A stretch of 64,000 bases of DNA from an uncultured Polaribacter sp. (GCA_947497755.1 CANMHT010000006.1:124001-188000), one strand, 5' to 3'; positions 24,614 to 36,164 are shown, numbered from the stretch's first letter. A program made the numbers and translations. The notes: a model not told the origin generated them from the sequence alone.

Positions 24614-24657
24614 ACCGTTTTGCTCTGGCTGAATCTATTTCAGTGATGCAAAACGGT
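24614..24657 (-). terminator. secDF terminator with inner hairpin
   Basis: ACCGTTTTGC (24614-24623) pairs perfectly with GCAAAACGGT (24648-24657); the loop contains a further CTGAA/TTCAG stem. The minus strand ends in TTTTTTC. It lies 23 bp past the secDF stop and just before the hpt start. Confidence 0.8.
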
Positions 24658-24680
24658 CTTTGGTTTGTTTTATATACTTG

Positions 24681-27662
24681 TTACTCTTTTTCTTCTTTTT
24701 TAGAAGAATCAAACATAACCGGAGTTGCAATAAATAAAGATGAATAAGTACCAACTAATACACCCACAATTAAAGCAAACATAAATCCTTTAATAGAGTC
24801 ACCTCCAAATAAGAAGATGGCTAACATTACTAATAATGTTGTTAACGAAGTATTGATTGTTCTTCCTAAAGTACTACTTAAGGCTTTATCAACAACTTCT
24901 GTATATTTCCATTTAGTATGAATTCCAGCAAACTCTCTAATTCTATCAAAGATAACCACGGTATCATTCAGAGAGTATCCAACTACTGTTAAGATTGCTG
25001 CAATAAATGATTGGTCAATTTCCATATCAAATGGCATAAATTTATATAAGATAGAGAAGATTCCTAATACAATTAATACATCGTGGAATACCGCAACTAC
25101 AGCACCTAAACTGAACGATACTTTTCTAAAACGTAATAAGATGTATAAGAATACTACAATTAAAGATCCTAATACAGCCCATAATGCTGATGTTTTAATA
25201 TCATCTGCGATAGTTGGGTCTACTTTACGGTAACTCATGATTCCGTTTGCGTTTTCAGCTTTTTCAAAACCAGGTTTAAAGTTTTCGTATGTAGTAGCAC
25301 CGATATAAGATTTTAAACCGTTGTATAATGCTAATTGTACTTCTTCATCAGCAGATTTACCTTCGTCATCAATTTTATAAGCAGTAGTAATTTTTAATTG
25401 ATTGTCTGCACCATACGTTTTTACTTCAGGAGCACCATCAAATACTTTTGCTAATTCGTTTCTAACTTCAGCAGAGTTCATTGGCTTGTCAAAACGTACC
25501 ATATAAGAACGTCCTCCTTTAAAGTCAACTCCTTGTTTTAACCCAATAGATGCGATAGAAGCAATTCCTCCTAAAATAATTAATCCAGAAACAACATATC
25601 CAAACTTACGTTTTCTTAAGAATTCGATATTGATATTCTTGAACCAGTTTTTAGAAATACTCGTATTGAATGTTAAGTTGCTGTTTTTGTTAGCAGCAGA
25701 ATCAATTAACATACGTGTAATAAATACTGCAGTAAATAATGAAGTTGCAATACCAATCATTAATGTTAAGGCAAAACCTTTAATTGGTCCAGTACCAAAT
25801 ACATATAAGATAATACCGGTTAATAAGGTAGTAATATTTGCATCAATAATTGCAGATAAAGCTCCTTTAATACTAAATCCATCTTCTACAGCTTGCTTTA
25901 ATCCTTTTCCACCGTTTAATCCTTCTTTAATTCTTTCGAAAATAATTACGTTGGCATCTACAGACATACCTATAGTTAAGATAATACCAGCAATACCTGG
26001 TAAAGTTAACACAGCACTAAATGATGCTAAAATTCCGAATATAAATAAGATGTTTACTAATAAGGCTACGTTTGCAAATAAACCAGCTTTTCCGTAATAA
26101 AAAACCATCCAGATTAATACCAATGCAATTGCTAAACCAAATGAGTTGAAAGATCTATCGATAGATTCTTGTCCTAAAGAAGGTCCCACAACACTAGATT
26201 CGATAATTCTTGCAGCAGCAGGTAATTTACCAGCTTTTAATACTGTAGCGATATCTTGAGCTTCTTCAATAGTCATAGATCCTCCAGAAATAGAAGTTCT
26301 ACCTCCTACAATTGGTCCAGGAACAGAAGGAGCAGTATATACATAATTATCTAATACAACAGAAACGAATTTTCCTGCATTTTCTCCAGTTAATTTTTCC
26401 CATTGTTTTGAACCAGTACTGTTCATTGTCATACTAACCTCTGGTTTGTTTCCTAATTGGTCAAATACCTGAGCAGCATCTACAATTACATCTCCTTCAA
26501 TAGGAGCTACATCTTTCCTGTTAGATTTAATAGCATATAAAGCAATTACTTCACTAGCTTCATCAGCACCAGGATTTGCTTTGTAATCCCATAAGAATTT
26601 TACATATCTTAAGTTACTTGGCAATAAGGCTCTTACTTCTTTTCTAGCTAATAATTTATTTACCGTTGCAGTATCAGAAACTTTCGCTAAAGCTACTTGA
26701 GAACTTCTAGGGAAATTTTGTCCGTAGTAAGGAGACAAGTAAGTAAATAATGTTTTTTGGTTATTAGTAGCTGTAGAATCTTTAGCGCCTAATAAATTGT
26801 CTATATTGTCTTTTTTAATTGAGTCGTTTAAAGTTTTAGGAGCTTCTTCTTTTAAAAGTTCAGTTACTTTAGTATTTGCAGAAACAAAGAATGAAATTAA
26901 TTCTTCATTGGTAAATACTTCCCAGAATTGCAATTTAGCTGTACTTTCTAATAATCTACTAACACGTGCAATATCTTTTGCTCCAGGTAATTCAATTTGA
27001 ATTCTACCAGAGTTTCCTAAACGTTGAATATTAGGTTGAGTTACACCAAACTTATCAATTCTACTACGTAAAACTTCAAAAGCAGTGTTGATAGAATTGT
27101 CTATTTCTGTTTGAATAATTGGCTTTATCTCAGCATTTGTTTTGTTGAAGTTGATTCCTTTATCAGCTAAGTTTTTTGTTCCAAAAATAGAAGGGTCACT
27201 TAACTTAGTTCCATTAGCAACTTTTTCAAATTCAGCAAAGAATAAATTTAAATAAGTATCTGTACTGTTTTTTTGAGCAGCATCAGCAGCAGTTAAAGCT
27301 TGATTAAATGCTGTGTTTTTTGATTCATTAGATAAACCAATTAAAATGTCTTTTACAGAAACTTGTAATACAGCATTAATACCACCTTTTAAGTCAAGAC
27401 CAAGGTTCATTTCCTTGTCTCTGATATCATTGTAGCTATATTCAGCAAAACCTAAATTGATGATTTTAGCGTTTCCAACGCTGTCTAAATATTTTTTTTC
27501 AAATCTAGCTAAAGCTTTACCATCATTATCGGTAACTTTTTCTTTAGCATAAGCTTTTGCAGCATCTTCTACATTCCCCGCGAAATAGGTAAATGATAGT
27601 TGATATAAACTTACTATTCCAAAAAGGATAGCAAATAATCTGATTAGTCCTTTGTTTTGCAT
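24681..27662 (-). CDS. secDF: fused protein-export membrane protein SecDF
   Basis: 993 residues: SecD and SecF are one polypeptide, the usual state in Bacteroidota. An N-terminal helix, a large periplasmic domain including the P1 region (MNLGLDLKGGINAVLQV, then VLRSRIDKFGVTQPNIQRLG), five SecD helices from about 510, then a second set beginning with RKRKFGYVV and the SecF marker GVDFKGGRSYMVRF, ending with five SecF helices (SLNDTVVIFDRIRE). It uses the proton gradient to pull pre-proteins through SecYEG. The SecD periplasmic domain has Asn/Lys-rich insertions. A consensus promoter lies upstream; single-gene unit. Confidence 0.97.
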   Translation of the reverse strand: MQNKGLIRLFAILFGIVSLYQLSFTYFAGNVEDAAKAYAKEKVTDNDGKALARFEKKYLDSVGNAKIINLGFAEYSYNDIRDKEMNLGLDLKGGINAVLQVSVKDILIGLSNESKNTAFNQALTAADAAQKNSTDTYLNLFFAEFEKVANGTKLSDPSIFGTKNLADKGINFNKTNAEIKPIIQTEIDNSINTAFEVLRSRIDKFGVTQPNIQRLGNSGRIQIELPGAKDIARVSRLLESTAKLQFWEVFTNEELISFFVSANTKVTELLKEEAPKTLNDSIKKDNIDNLLGAKDSTATNNQKTLFTYLSPYYGQNFPRSSQVALAKVSDTATVNKLLARKEVRALLPSNLRYVKFLWDYKANPGADEASEVIALYAIKSNRKDVAPIEGDVIVDAAQVFDQLGNKPEVSMTMNSTGSKQWEKLTGENAGKFVSVVLDNYVYTAPSVPGPIVGGRTSISGGSMTIEEAQDIATVLKAGKLPAAARIIESSVVGPSLGQESIDRSFNSFGLAIALVLIWMVFYYGKAGLFANVALLVNILFIFGILASFSAVLTLPGIAGIILTIGMSVDANVIIFERIKEGLNGGKGLKQAVEDGFSIKGALSAIIDANITTLLTGIILYVFGTGPIKGFALTLMIGIATSLFTAVFITRMLIDSAANKNSNLTFNTSISKNWFKNINIEFLRKRKFGYVVSGLIILGGIASIASIGLKQGVDFKGGRSYMVRFDKPMNSAEVRNELAKVFDGAPEVKTYGADNQLKITTAYKIDDEGKSADEEVQLALYNGLKSYIGATTYENFKPGFEKAENANGIMSYRKVDPTIADDIKTSALWAVLGSLIVVFLYILLRFRKVSFSLGAVVAVFHDVLIVLGIFSILYKFMPFDMEIDQSFIAAILTVVGYSLNDTVVIFDRIREFAGIHTKWKYTEVVDKALSSTLGRTINTSLTTLLVMLAIFLFGGDSIKGFMFALIVGVLVGTYSSLFIATPVMFDSSKKEEKE

Positions 27663-27701
27663 CTTCTCTTAAATTTTAATCGACTTCTTTGTAAAAACGT
27701 G

Positions 27702-27732
27702 CAAATATAGTATTTCAAAAAAGATTAGCCAA
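27702..27732 (-). promoter_or_regulatory. secDF promoter
   Basis: On the minus strand TTG (27732-27730), 20 bases, TATATTTG (27709-27702): consensus. It predicts a 5' UTR of about 33 bases before the ATG at 27662. Confidence 0.7.
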
Positions 27733-27863
27733 TTGTTTTAGCATATTTGTCGGTACGGAATCTTGTTTTTCAAACCTTTAAAGAAAATCAAGATTTTTTA
27801 GCCCCTTTTTTTTATATATTTACTAGCCAAAATTAGAAAAATAATTAATCAAAAAATTTAATA

Positions 27864-29540
27864 ATGTCATATCAGTCAGATATAGAAATTGCACAGGCTA
27901 AAAGTTTGGTGCATATTAGAGAAATTGCAGCCAAATTAAACGTAGCAGAAGATAATTTAGAAATGTATGGAAAATACAAAGCAAAATTACCTTTAGATTT
28001 AATTGATGAAGAAAAAATTGCAAAGAACAACTTAGTTTTAGTTACTGCATTAACACCAACACCTGCTGGAGAAGGAAAAACAACTGTTTCTATTGGTTTG
28101 ACTGAAGGACTAAATAAGATCGGAAAACAAGCAACAGTAGTATTAAGAGAACCATCTTTAGGACCTGTTTTTGGAATTAAAGGAGGTGCTGCTGGAGGAG
28201 GACACTCACAAGTGGTTCCGATGGAAGACATTAATTTGCATTTTACAGGTGATTTTAATGCCGTAGAAAAAGCAAATAATTTATTATCAGCATTAATCGA
28301 TAATAATTTACAAAGCAAGGTGAATAATTTAAATATAGATCCACGTACTATTTTATGGAAACGTGTTATTGATATGAACGATAGAGCTTTGCGTGATATT
28401 ACCATTGGTTTAGGTGGAACTGCTAACGGTATTCCAAGACAAGATGGTTTTAATATTACACCAGCATCTGAGGTAATGGCTATTTTATGTATGGCGACTA
28501 GTTTTGATAATTTAAAAGAACGTTTAGGAAATATTTTTATCGGATTTACTTTTGATAAAAAACCTGTTTTTGCCAGAGATTTAAATGCAGAAAATGCCAT
28601 GGCTATTTTATTAAAAGATGCCATTAAGCCAAATTTGGTACAAACTTTAGAAGAAAATCCCGCGATTATTCATGGTGGACCTTTTGCTAATATTGCACAA
28701 GGAACTAATACTGTTTTAGCTACTAAAATGGGGTTGTCTTTATCTGATTATGTAGTAACAGAAGCTGGATTTGGTGCAGATTTAGGCGCAGAAAAATTCT
28801 TAAATATTAAGTCTGCATTTGCTGGATTAAACCCAAAATGTGTAGTCTTAGTTGCTACCATTAGAGCTTTACGTCATCATGGAGGTGCTGCTAAAGAAGA
28901 ATACAATACTGCAAGTGTAGAAAGAGTAAAAGAAGGTTTTAAAAATCTTGAGAAGCACATTGAAAATATACGTAAGTTTAATATTGAGCCAGTAGTGGCA
29001 ATCAATTCATTTATTTCTGATTCTGAAGAAGAAGTACAATTTATTAAAGATGCTTGTGCAGATTTAGGAGTACATGCTGTATTGTCAGAAGGATGGGCAA
29101 AAGGTGGAGAAGGAACTAAAGAATTGGCTGCAGCAGTAGCTGATGTTGTAGAAAATAAAGCAACACAGTTTAAACCTTTATATGATTGGAGTAGTCCGGT
29201 AAAAGAAAAAATTGAAACGATTGCTAGAGAAGTTTATGGAGCAGAAGGTGTAATTTATGATAAAAAAGCGCAATTAAATTTAAGAAGAATTGATCGTTTA
29301 GGCTTTAATGATTTTGCAATTTGTATGGCTAAAACTCAAAAGTCTTTTTCTGATGATGATAAACTTATTGGAAGGCCTACAGGATTTAAAGTAACTGTTA
29401 GAGAGATAGAGATTGCAGCAGGAGCTCAATTTATCATTCCAATTTTAGGAAAAATGATGCGTATGCCAGGATTACCAGGAAAACCTGCGTCAGAAGGAAT
29501 GACAATTGATAACAATGGAGTAATTTCTGGCTTATCTTAA
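27864..29540 (+). CDS. fhs: formate-tetrahydrofolate ligase
   Basis: 558 residues. The ATP-binding TPTPAGEGKTTVSIGL, REPSLGPVFGIKGGAAGGGHSQ split over conserved stretches, and EAGFGADLGAEKF are hallmark sequences of formyltetrahydrofolate synthetase; full length for the family. It makes 10-formyl-THF from formate, ATP and THF for purine and initiator-tRNA formylation. Divergent from secDF with about 200 bp between; a weak -7-like TATATTTA lies at 27815-27822. The SRPBCC gene follows 12 bp after the stop. Confidence 0.97.
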   Translation: MSYQSDIEIAQAKSLVHIREIAAKLNVAEDNLEMYGKYKAKLPLDLIDEEKIAKNNLVLVTALTPTPAGEGKTTVSIGLTEGLNKIGKQATVVLREPSLGPVFGIKGGAAGGGHSQVVPMEDINLHFTGDFNAVEKANNLLSALIDNNLQSKVNNLNIDPRTILWKRVIDMNDRALRDITIGLGGTANGIPRQDGFNITPASEVMAILCMATSFDNLKERLGNIFIGFTFDKKPVFARDLNAENAMAILLKDAIKPNLVQTLEENPAIIHGGPFANIAQGTNTVLATKMGLSLSDYVVTEAGFGADLGAEKFLNIKSAFAGLNPKCVVLVATIRALRHHGGAAKEEYNTASVERVKEGFKNLEKHIENIRKFNIEPVVAINSFISDSEEEVQFIKDACADLGVHAVLSEGWAKGGEGTKELAAAVADVVENKATQFKPLYDWSSPVKEKIETIAREVYGAEGVIYDKKAQLNLRRIDRLGFNDFAICMAKTQKSFSDDDKLIGRPTGFKVTVREIEIAAGAQFIIPILGKMMRMPGLPGKPASEGMTIDNNGVISGLS

Positions 29541-29551
29541 AAAAAAAGAAT

Positions 29552-29980
29552 ATGAAACCAGTCATCGTATCAAAAATAATTGACAAAGATGTAAAAACCA
29601 TTTGGTCTGCTATTACTGAGTTAGACCAAATGGTTTTGTGGTTTTTTGATAATATACCTGAATTTAAAGCTCAAGTAGGTTTTAAAACGTGGTTTGTGGT
29701 AGCAAATGAAGATCGTACTTTTTATCATTTATGGGAAGTGGTTCAAGTGGTAGAAAAACAATCTATTGCTGTTGAATGGACTTATCCTGATTATGTAAAA
29801 GAACCATTCTTAGTAACTTTCGAATTGGAAAGTATTGCACAAAACCAAACTCAATTTACTGTTACTGCAAAGGGAATTGGACAATTTGAAAACTTTAATA
29901 TTCCAGAGTTTACTAGAGAAAGTTGTAAAGGAGGTTGGGAGTATTTCACTACTCAGCTAAAGAATTATCTTGAACAATAA
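29552..29980 (+). CDS. SRPBCC (AHSA1/START-like) domain protein
   Basis: 142 residues, one hydrophobic-pocket SRPBCC domain: IIDKDVKTIWSAITELDQMVLWFFDN at the start, AVEWTYPDYVKEPFLVTFEL centrally, and GGWEYFTTQLKNYLEQ at the end, the pattern of Aha1-C-like/START-like proteins. No signal peptide. Ligand and function unknown. It follows fhs by 12 bp and shares its terminator, so is likely co-transcribed without an evident metabolic link. Confidence 0.85.
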   Translation: MKPVIVSKIIDKDVKTIWSAITELDQMVLWFFDNIPEFKAQVGFKTWFVVANEDRTFYHLWEVVQVVEKQSIAVEWTYPDYVKEPFLVTFELESIAQNQTQFTVTAKGIGQFENFNIPEFTRESCKGGWEYFTTQLKNYLEQ

Positions 29981-30076
29981 TCATTCTTTGGTTTGAAAAT
30001 TTGTAAATCCATTTGGAAAAATTTAATGATATCAAAGAAAGTAAATTTTGTTAAAAGGAATAGCTTCTAATAAACA

Positions 30077-30104
30077 AAAAGACCAGCCAAAAGGCTGGTC
30101 TTTT
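30077..30104. terminator. bidirectional terminator
   Basis: AAAAGACCAGCC (30077-30088) pairs perfectly with GGCTGGTCTTTT (30093-30104), AAAA loop. It separates the convergent SRPBCC gene and mdh. Confidence 0.9.
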
Positions 30105-30126
30105 GTTTTATATAATAATTAGGATT

Positions 30127-31053
30127 TTATAATTCTAATAATCCATTTGTTTTCTTAACACCTTCTGCAGAAGCAGCTAAATGCGCTTTTTCAGCATCGT
30201 TTAATTCGATTTCAACTACTTTTTCAATTCCGTTTTTTCCTAATACAACAGGAACTCCAATACATAAATCGTTTAACCCGTATTCACCATCTAATAAAGT
30301 AGAACATGGGAATATTTTCTTTTGATCACAAGCAATTGCTTGCACCAATCCTGAAACAGCAGCACCAGGAGCATACCAAGCAGAAGTTCCTAATAATCCA
30401 GTTAATGTAGCTCCACCAACTTTAGTATCTTCTAAAACTTGTTGCAATCTTTCTTCTGATAAGAACTCAGAAGCTGGAACAGAATTTCTTGTTGCTAAAC
30501 GAGTTAAAGGAACCATTCCTTTATCAGAATGCCCTCCAATTACCATTCCGTCAACATCAGAAATTGGTGCTTCTAAAGCTTCAGCTAATCTATATTTAAA
30601 ACGAGCAGAATCTAAAGCACCACCCATTCCAATAATTCTATTTTTAGGTAAACCAGTTGTTTTATGAGTTAAATAAGTCATTGTGTCCATTGGATTAGAA
30701 ACGACAATGATAATTGTATTTGGAGAATGCTCAATTAAACTTGCAGAAACTGATTTTACGATTCCCGCATTAATTCCGATTAATTCTTCACGAGTCATTC
30801 CAGGTTTACGAGGAATTCCAGAAGTAATTACACAAATGTCAGAATTTGCTGTTTTTGTATAATCGTTTGTGCTTCCAGTAATTTTTGTATCAAATCCGTT
30901 TAATGAAGCAGTTTGCATTAAGTCCATTGCTTTTCCTTCAGCAAATCCTTCTTTAATATCTAAAATTACTACCTCTGATGCGAAGTTTTTAATGGCAATG
31001 TACTCTGCACAACTTGCACCAACGGCACCTGCTCCTACAACTGTTACTTTCAT
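30127..31053 (-). CDS. mdh: malate dehydrogenase
   Basis: 308 residues of the LDH-like malate dehydrogenase group. NAD-binding GAGAVGASCAEYIA (about 7-20), Asp in VVILDIKEG, the mobile loop GIPRKPGMTREEL with substrate-binding Arg, VSNPMDTMTYLTHK, and the active-site GGHSDKGMVPL containing the catalytic His. TCA-cycle enzyme interconverting malate and oxaloacetate. Upstream, a minus-strand TACTTTTG (31098-31091) could be its -7 box, with no evident -33 TTG. Single-gene unit downstream of the DUF6588 gene's terminator. Confidence 0.96.
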   Translation of the reverse strand: MKVTVVGAGAVGASCAEYIAIKNFASEVVILDIKEGFAEGKAMDLMQTASLNGFDTKITGSTNDYTKTANSDICVITSGIPRKPGMTREELIGINAGIVKSVSASLIEHSPNTIIIVVSNPMDTMTYLTHKTTGLPKNRIIGMGGALDSARFKYRLAEALEAPISDVDGMVIGGHSDKGMVPLTRLATRNSVPASEFLSEERLQQVLEDTKVGGATLTGLLGTSAWYAPGAAVSGLVQAIACDQKKIFPCSTLLDGEYGLNDLCIGVPVVLGKNGIEKVVEIELNDAEKAHLAASAEGVKKTNGLLEL

Positions 31054-31129
31054 TTTTATATTTGTTTTGTGTTGAATAAATTTTGTTGTGCAAAAGTACT
31101 ATAAATAATTGAAAATTTAGAAGTTATAC

Positions 31130-31170
31130 AAACTAAAAAAGGCTGCAAATATTGCAGCCTTTTTTAGTTT
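31130..31170 (-). terminator. strong terminator between DUF6588 gene and mdh
   Basis: A perfect 19-bp stem, AAACTAAAAAAGGCTGCAA (31130-31148) with its complement at 31152-31170, three-base loop, T-runs on both strands. It ends the leftward DUF6588 gene, 14 bp after its stop. Confidence 0.92.
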
Positions 31171-31183
31171 GTATAAAAAAAGA

Positions 31184-32239
31184 TTATCTAATGCTAAATG
31201 CAATACCAGCATTGATTGTATTGTAATCTTGTAAAGTATAGCTTCCAAATATTTTAAAGAATCCTAAGCTAATTCTAGCACCTAAAGTTGTTTTAAAGCC
31301 ACTTGCATCAAAACCTAAATTTAAAGGATTAGTTAATGTTTTTGTAGAGCTTGGTCCTCCAGCAACTGGAGTATATTCTAAGTTATAAGTACCGTTCATT
31401 TTTAAAGTAGAATCTCCGCTATTGTATCCAAATCCTCCAAAAATATTGATAAAAGGAAAATTTAATGAAGCAATAGCTTCTACAGTATACGATGTTAACT
31501 TGAACTCTGCATTTTGTCCAGAACCATTAATTGAACTACCATTTTGAATATCGTAATCAACATTCATAGAAGTATATGCGGCTAATAAAGAAACGTGTAA
31601 AGGTGTTTTGTCCATTGGGCCAAACCAGCTTGTAATTTCTTTTTTTAATCCTATTCCTAATAATTGCCCTTTTACATCATCAGATCCAACTTTAGGTACC
31701 ATACGTAGCATAGCTTCCATCTTAAAAGGTAATCCTAAGTTAAACTGAACTGCTGGTGCAGGAACAGCATTTAAAGGTAAGTCATCTTTAACTCCACCAG
31801 GCATAGTGAATTTTGCTTCTAATGCAGGATGAACTCCACCGTTAATTGCTGGGTCTGAATTTGCAGGAATTGTAATTGTAAACCCATTAGTTAAAGCATT
31901 GTCTAAACCAGCAACTGTTGGAGAAGTTGTAGGATTATCTGTGACATTACTTGATAAATTTAAAGCAGCAACATTAAAGATTTCATCACTAGAAGGAACA
32001 ACAGATGCGTTCAATCCAATTGTAATATCAAACCCTAATGTTTTGTGAACTTTTGCGGTATGATACCAACCACCATTCATAGAATAAATAAGCCCTTTCA
32101 TTGCAGGGTTAATGTAAGCTTCTGTAAGTTTAGCTGCATCATCTACTCCAGAAAGTAGGATAGATTCTAATCCATCTTGAGCTTTGGCGTTAAAAGTTAG
32201 TGTAAAAACACTGATAAAAATTAAAATGTACTTTTTCAT
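31184..32239 (-). CDS. secreted DUF6588 family protein (probable outer-membrane beta-barrel)
   Basis: 351 residues. Signal peptide MKKYILIFISVFTLTFNAKAQ. The mature part has alternating short beta-type segments (VHVSLLAAYTSMNVDYDI, FINIFGGFGYNSGDSTLKM) and ends in NTINAGIAFSIR, the aromatic/Arg ending common to outer-membrane barrels. The early motif AYINPAMKGLIYSMNGGWYHTA is typical of DUF6588 proteins, a Bacteroidota-specific family of unknown function. Single gene between two strong terminators. Confidence 0.82.
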   Translation of the reverse strand: MKKYILIFISVFTLTFNAKAQDGLESILLSGVDDAAKLTEAYINPAMKGLIYSMNGGWYHTAKVHKTLGFDITIGLNASVVPSSDEIFNVAALNLSSNVTDNPTTSPTVAGLDNALTNGFTITIPANSDPAINGGVHPALEAKFTMPGGVKDDLPLNAVPAPAVQFNLGLPFKMEAMLRMVPKVGSDDVKGQLLGIGLKKEITSWFGPMDKTPLHVSLLAAYTSMNVDYDIQNGSSINGSGQNAEFKLTSYTVEAIASLNFPFINIFGGFGYNSGDSTLKMNGTYNLEYTPVAGGPSSTKTLTNPLNLGFDASGFKTTLGARISLGFFKIFGSYTLQDYNTINAGIAFSIR

Positions 32240-32310
32240 TAGTTTTAAAAGTTAAGTTAGTAAATTTTCTTTAAGGGGAAATATTACGCAGCTAATATAG
32301 TAAGAAAAAG

Positions 32311-32338
32311 AAAAACACACCAAATTTGGTGTGTTTTT
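32311..32338 (-). terminator. gyrB terminator
   Basis: A perfect 28-bp palindrome made of AAAAACACACCAAA and its complement, 23 bp past the gyrB stop, with T5 at the minus-strand end. Confidence 0.88.
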
Positions 32339-32360
32339 ACTTATTGTGAGTATGCTTTAA

Positions 32361-34298
<1,938 letters not shown>

Positions 34299-34580
34299 TT
34301 ATAATTTATATTAGGTTATTGCATAATAATGCAATCCATAGATTGTATTACTTTGTTTTGCAATAACGAGTTATTAAAAAATCAAAAAAAATCGCCTTAA
34401 AAAGACGAATTCATACCTAACAAATTTAACAAAATAAGTAGTTGAATAAAACTAAAATAAGAGATTTGTTAGTTAAATATTAACATTTGTTAATTACTTA
34501 AAAGTGTCTTAAATCGCTTAAAAATGACCTTATTTTAAAAATTGAGATTTCGAAACTTTAACTAAATGTTGAAATGAAAA
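34299..34580. other. gyrB upstream region (non-coding, AT-rich)
   Basis: No gene is seen between gyrB and the CPBP terminator. A hairpin ATTGCAT-AATA-ATGCAAT lies at 34318-34335, 20 bp before the gyrB ATG. A minus-strand TAAATTTG (34428-34421) fits the -7 consensus but no TTG lies at the right distance. The rest is AT-rich, and nothing else was recognised. Confidence 0.5.
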
Positions 34581-34604
34581 AAAATCCCGCTAATGCGAGA
34601 TTTT
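34581..34604 (-). terminator. terminator of the CPBP/Xre operon
   Basis: AAAATCCCGC (34581-34590) pairs with GCGAGATTTT (34595-34604), one mismatch, TAAT loop; the minus strand ends in T8. It lies 43 bp past the stop of the last gene. Confidence 0.8.
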
Positions 34605-34647
34605 AAAATCAATAAAACAAAAGAATAGCATCAAATTATTCTTGCTT

Positions 34648-35460
34648 TCACTGATTTTTGAACCAAGTAAAATCGAATTTCCAAATGATAAATGTGATCA
34701 TTAGAAAAAATAAGTTCCACAACAAAACAAATGCAATAAATGAAGACCATGTATCAAAGGATGCATTGTTTGAAATGTGGAAAATACTATCGCTGTTTAA
34801 GTCAGTATTAATTAAATGTCTTGTTGCCCAATTGTTTCCTAAGTGAATTCCGATTGGAAGAAGAATAGATTTCGATTTCAGAAATGCTGTAGCGTACATT
34901 AAATGTCCAACTGGAATAGAAATGACCAATAGAATGATCATTCCAGGGTTTTGTAAAACATGGCTATCTAATACATGGATAGACATAAATAAAAGTGAAA
35001 AAATAATATTGGCTTTTGTAACGGAACTTAGCTCTGTAGTTTTCTTAAAAAGGTAACCTCTAAACAAGAACTCTTCTACAGCTACAGTAGGTAAAATTAA
35101 ATAGAGAGCAATTAGTATCGTTTCAATATCTATTTCTGTGCTTAAACTAATCGTTTCACCCAAATACAAAGCTCTTAGATATTTAGCTATTAAGAATGCT
35201 CCAGCACCGACAAGTATTCCTAGAGGAAGCAATAGCCAGTTTTTAAAATTAAAATTGAGTCCGATTTTATTTAAAGTGGCACCTTCTCTTTTGTATAAAA
35301 ACCAAGTTGCAGTAATTAAAAGTATGACAGCTGTGTAAGGAAAGTATTCTTTTATAAAGCCTTTGTTTAGTAAAGTACTAACAAATAAAGCAATAGCAAA
35401 TAGAGAAATTGCTCTGGTAAATAGAAAAAGTGTTGGATATGAGTTGGTAATCTTTTTCAT
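34648..35460 (-). CDS. CPBP family intramembrane glutamic endopeptidase (full motif set)
   Basis: 270 residues, about eight membrane segments. All three family motifs are present: EExxxR at 129-134 (VEEFLFRG), FxxxH at 158-162 (FMSIH) and HxxxN at 206-210 (HLGNN). CPBP (Abi/CAAX) proteins include Rce1-like prenyl-protein proteases, bacteriocin self-immunity factors and regulators. It is the last gene of a three-gene leftward unit, 2 bp after another CPBP gene and downstream of a membrane-bound Xre-type regulator. Substrate unknown. Confidence 0.9.
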   Translation of the reverse strand: MKKITNSYPTLFLFTRAISLFAIALFVSTLLNKGFIKEYFPYTAVILLITATWFLYKREGATLNKIGLNFNFKNWLLLPLGILVGAGAFLIAKYLRALYLGETISLSTEIDIETILIALYLILPTVAVEEFLFRGYLFKKTTELSSVTKANIIFSLLFMSIHVLDSHVLQNPGMIILLVISIPVGHLMYATAFLKSKSILLPIGIHLGNNWATRHLINTDLNSDSIFHISNNASFDTWSSFIAFVLLWNLFFLMITFIIWKFDFTWFKNQ

Positions 35461-35462
35461 GA

Positions 35463-36164
35463 CTATTGTTGCTGTTTTTTAGCTTGATATTTTAAATACT
35501 GCTTTACAAAAATGAAAGTCAATATTGATGGGAATAACCCTTTTGGTATATGATAGAATAACCAATTCCAATCTGCTAAATGAATTTTAGAGACTTCTTG
35601 AAAAATCAATTGACCATACGGTTGGTTTTCATAAAACATTGACATTAGATAATTGTATCCTAGATGAAAACCTAATCCTAACATGATAGATTTTGTTTTA
35701 TGAAAAGTATATGCCCAAACGTAGCCAGTAAATCCTGTAATTAAGGTTACATAAAGCATTGCAATGATGCTGCTGTTTGTCATTCCGTATGAGAAAATAT
35801 GATATACTCCAAATACAAGTGCAGAAATAAGAATTCCCTTTTTTGCACCAATTCTTTGAATTAATATATACAGAATAGCTCCTCTAAAAACCAGATCTTC
35901 TGTTAGAGCAGATCTGATATGGTATACAAATGCATCAAATAGTAAGTTGTAATGTATGGTGTCATTTTGTTTCCATGTTACATTTAAGATAAAGGATTCT
36001 ATGAGAATGGCAATTAGGTTGATACTAATTATTACGAAAAACCCAATTACAAATTGATTAATTCTTTTTTTTGTAGGAATGATTCCTAATATTTCGATGT
36101 TTTTTTTCTCAAAAAAATGCAATAGCATCCATGAGATTATTATAATTACTAATAATCCTAACAT
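35463..36164 (-). CDS. second CPBP family intramembrane protease homologue (ED variant)
   Basis: 233 residues with about seven membrane segments. FxxxH at 118-122 (FGVYH) and HxxxN at 167-171 (HLGYN) are intact, but the first motif reads EDxxxR (89-94, EDLVFR) instead of EExxxR. The second acidic residue is thus Asp, which may retain or weaken activity. It starts 22 bp after the Xre-DUF4870 gene and ends 2 bp before the other CPBP gene, so all three form an operon. The two CPBP proteins are clearly different in sequence and not a recent duplication. Confidence 0.88.
   Translation of the reverse strand: MLGLLVIIIISWMLLHFFEKKNIEILGIIPTKKRINQFVIGFFVIISINLIAILIESFILNVTWKQNDTIHYNLLFDAFVYHIRSALTEDLVFRGAILYILIQRIGAKKGILISALVFGVYHIFSYGMTNSSIIAMLYVTLITGFTGYVWAYTFHKTKSIMLGLGFHLGYNYLMSMFYENQPYGQLIFQEVSKIHLADWNWLFYHIPKGLFPSILTFIFVKQYLKYQAKKQQQ

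Noticed and set aside
25630..26097. 155-codon plus-strand open frame inside secDF
   Set aside because: Antisense shadow of the SecD membrane region; the hydrophobic Ile/Asn-rich translation is what reverse-complemented membrane codons give.
27872..28624. 250-codon open frame on the minus strand inside fhs
   Set aside because: Antisense to a fully conserved enzyme; composition is the mirror of fhs codons, and no family is recognisable.
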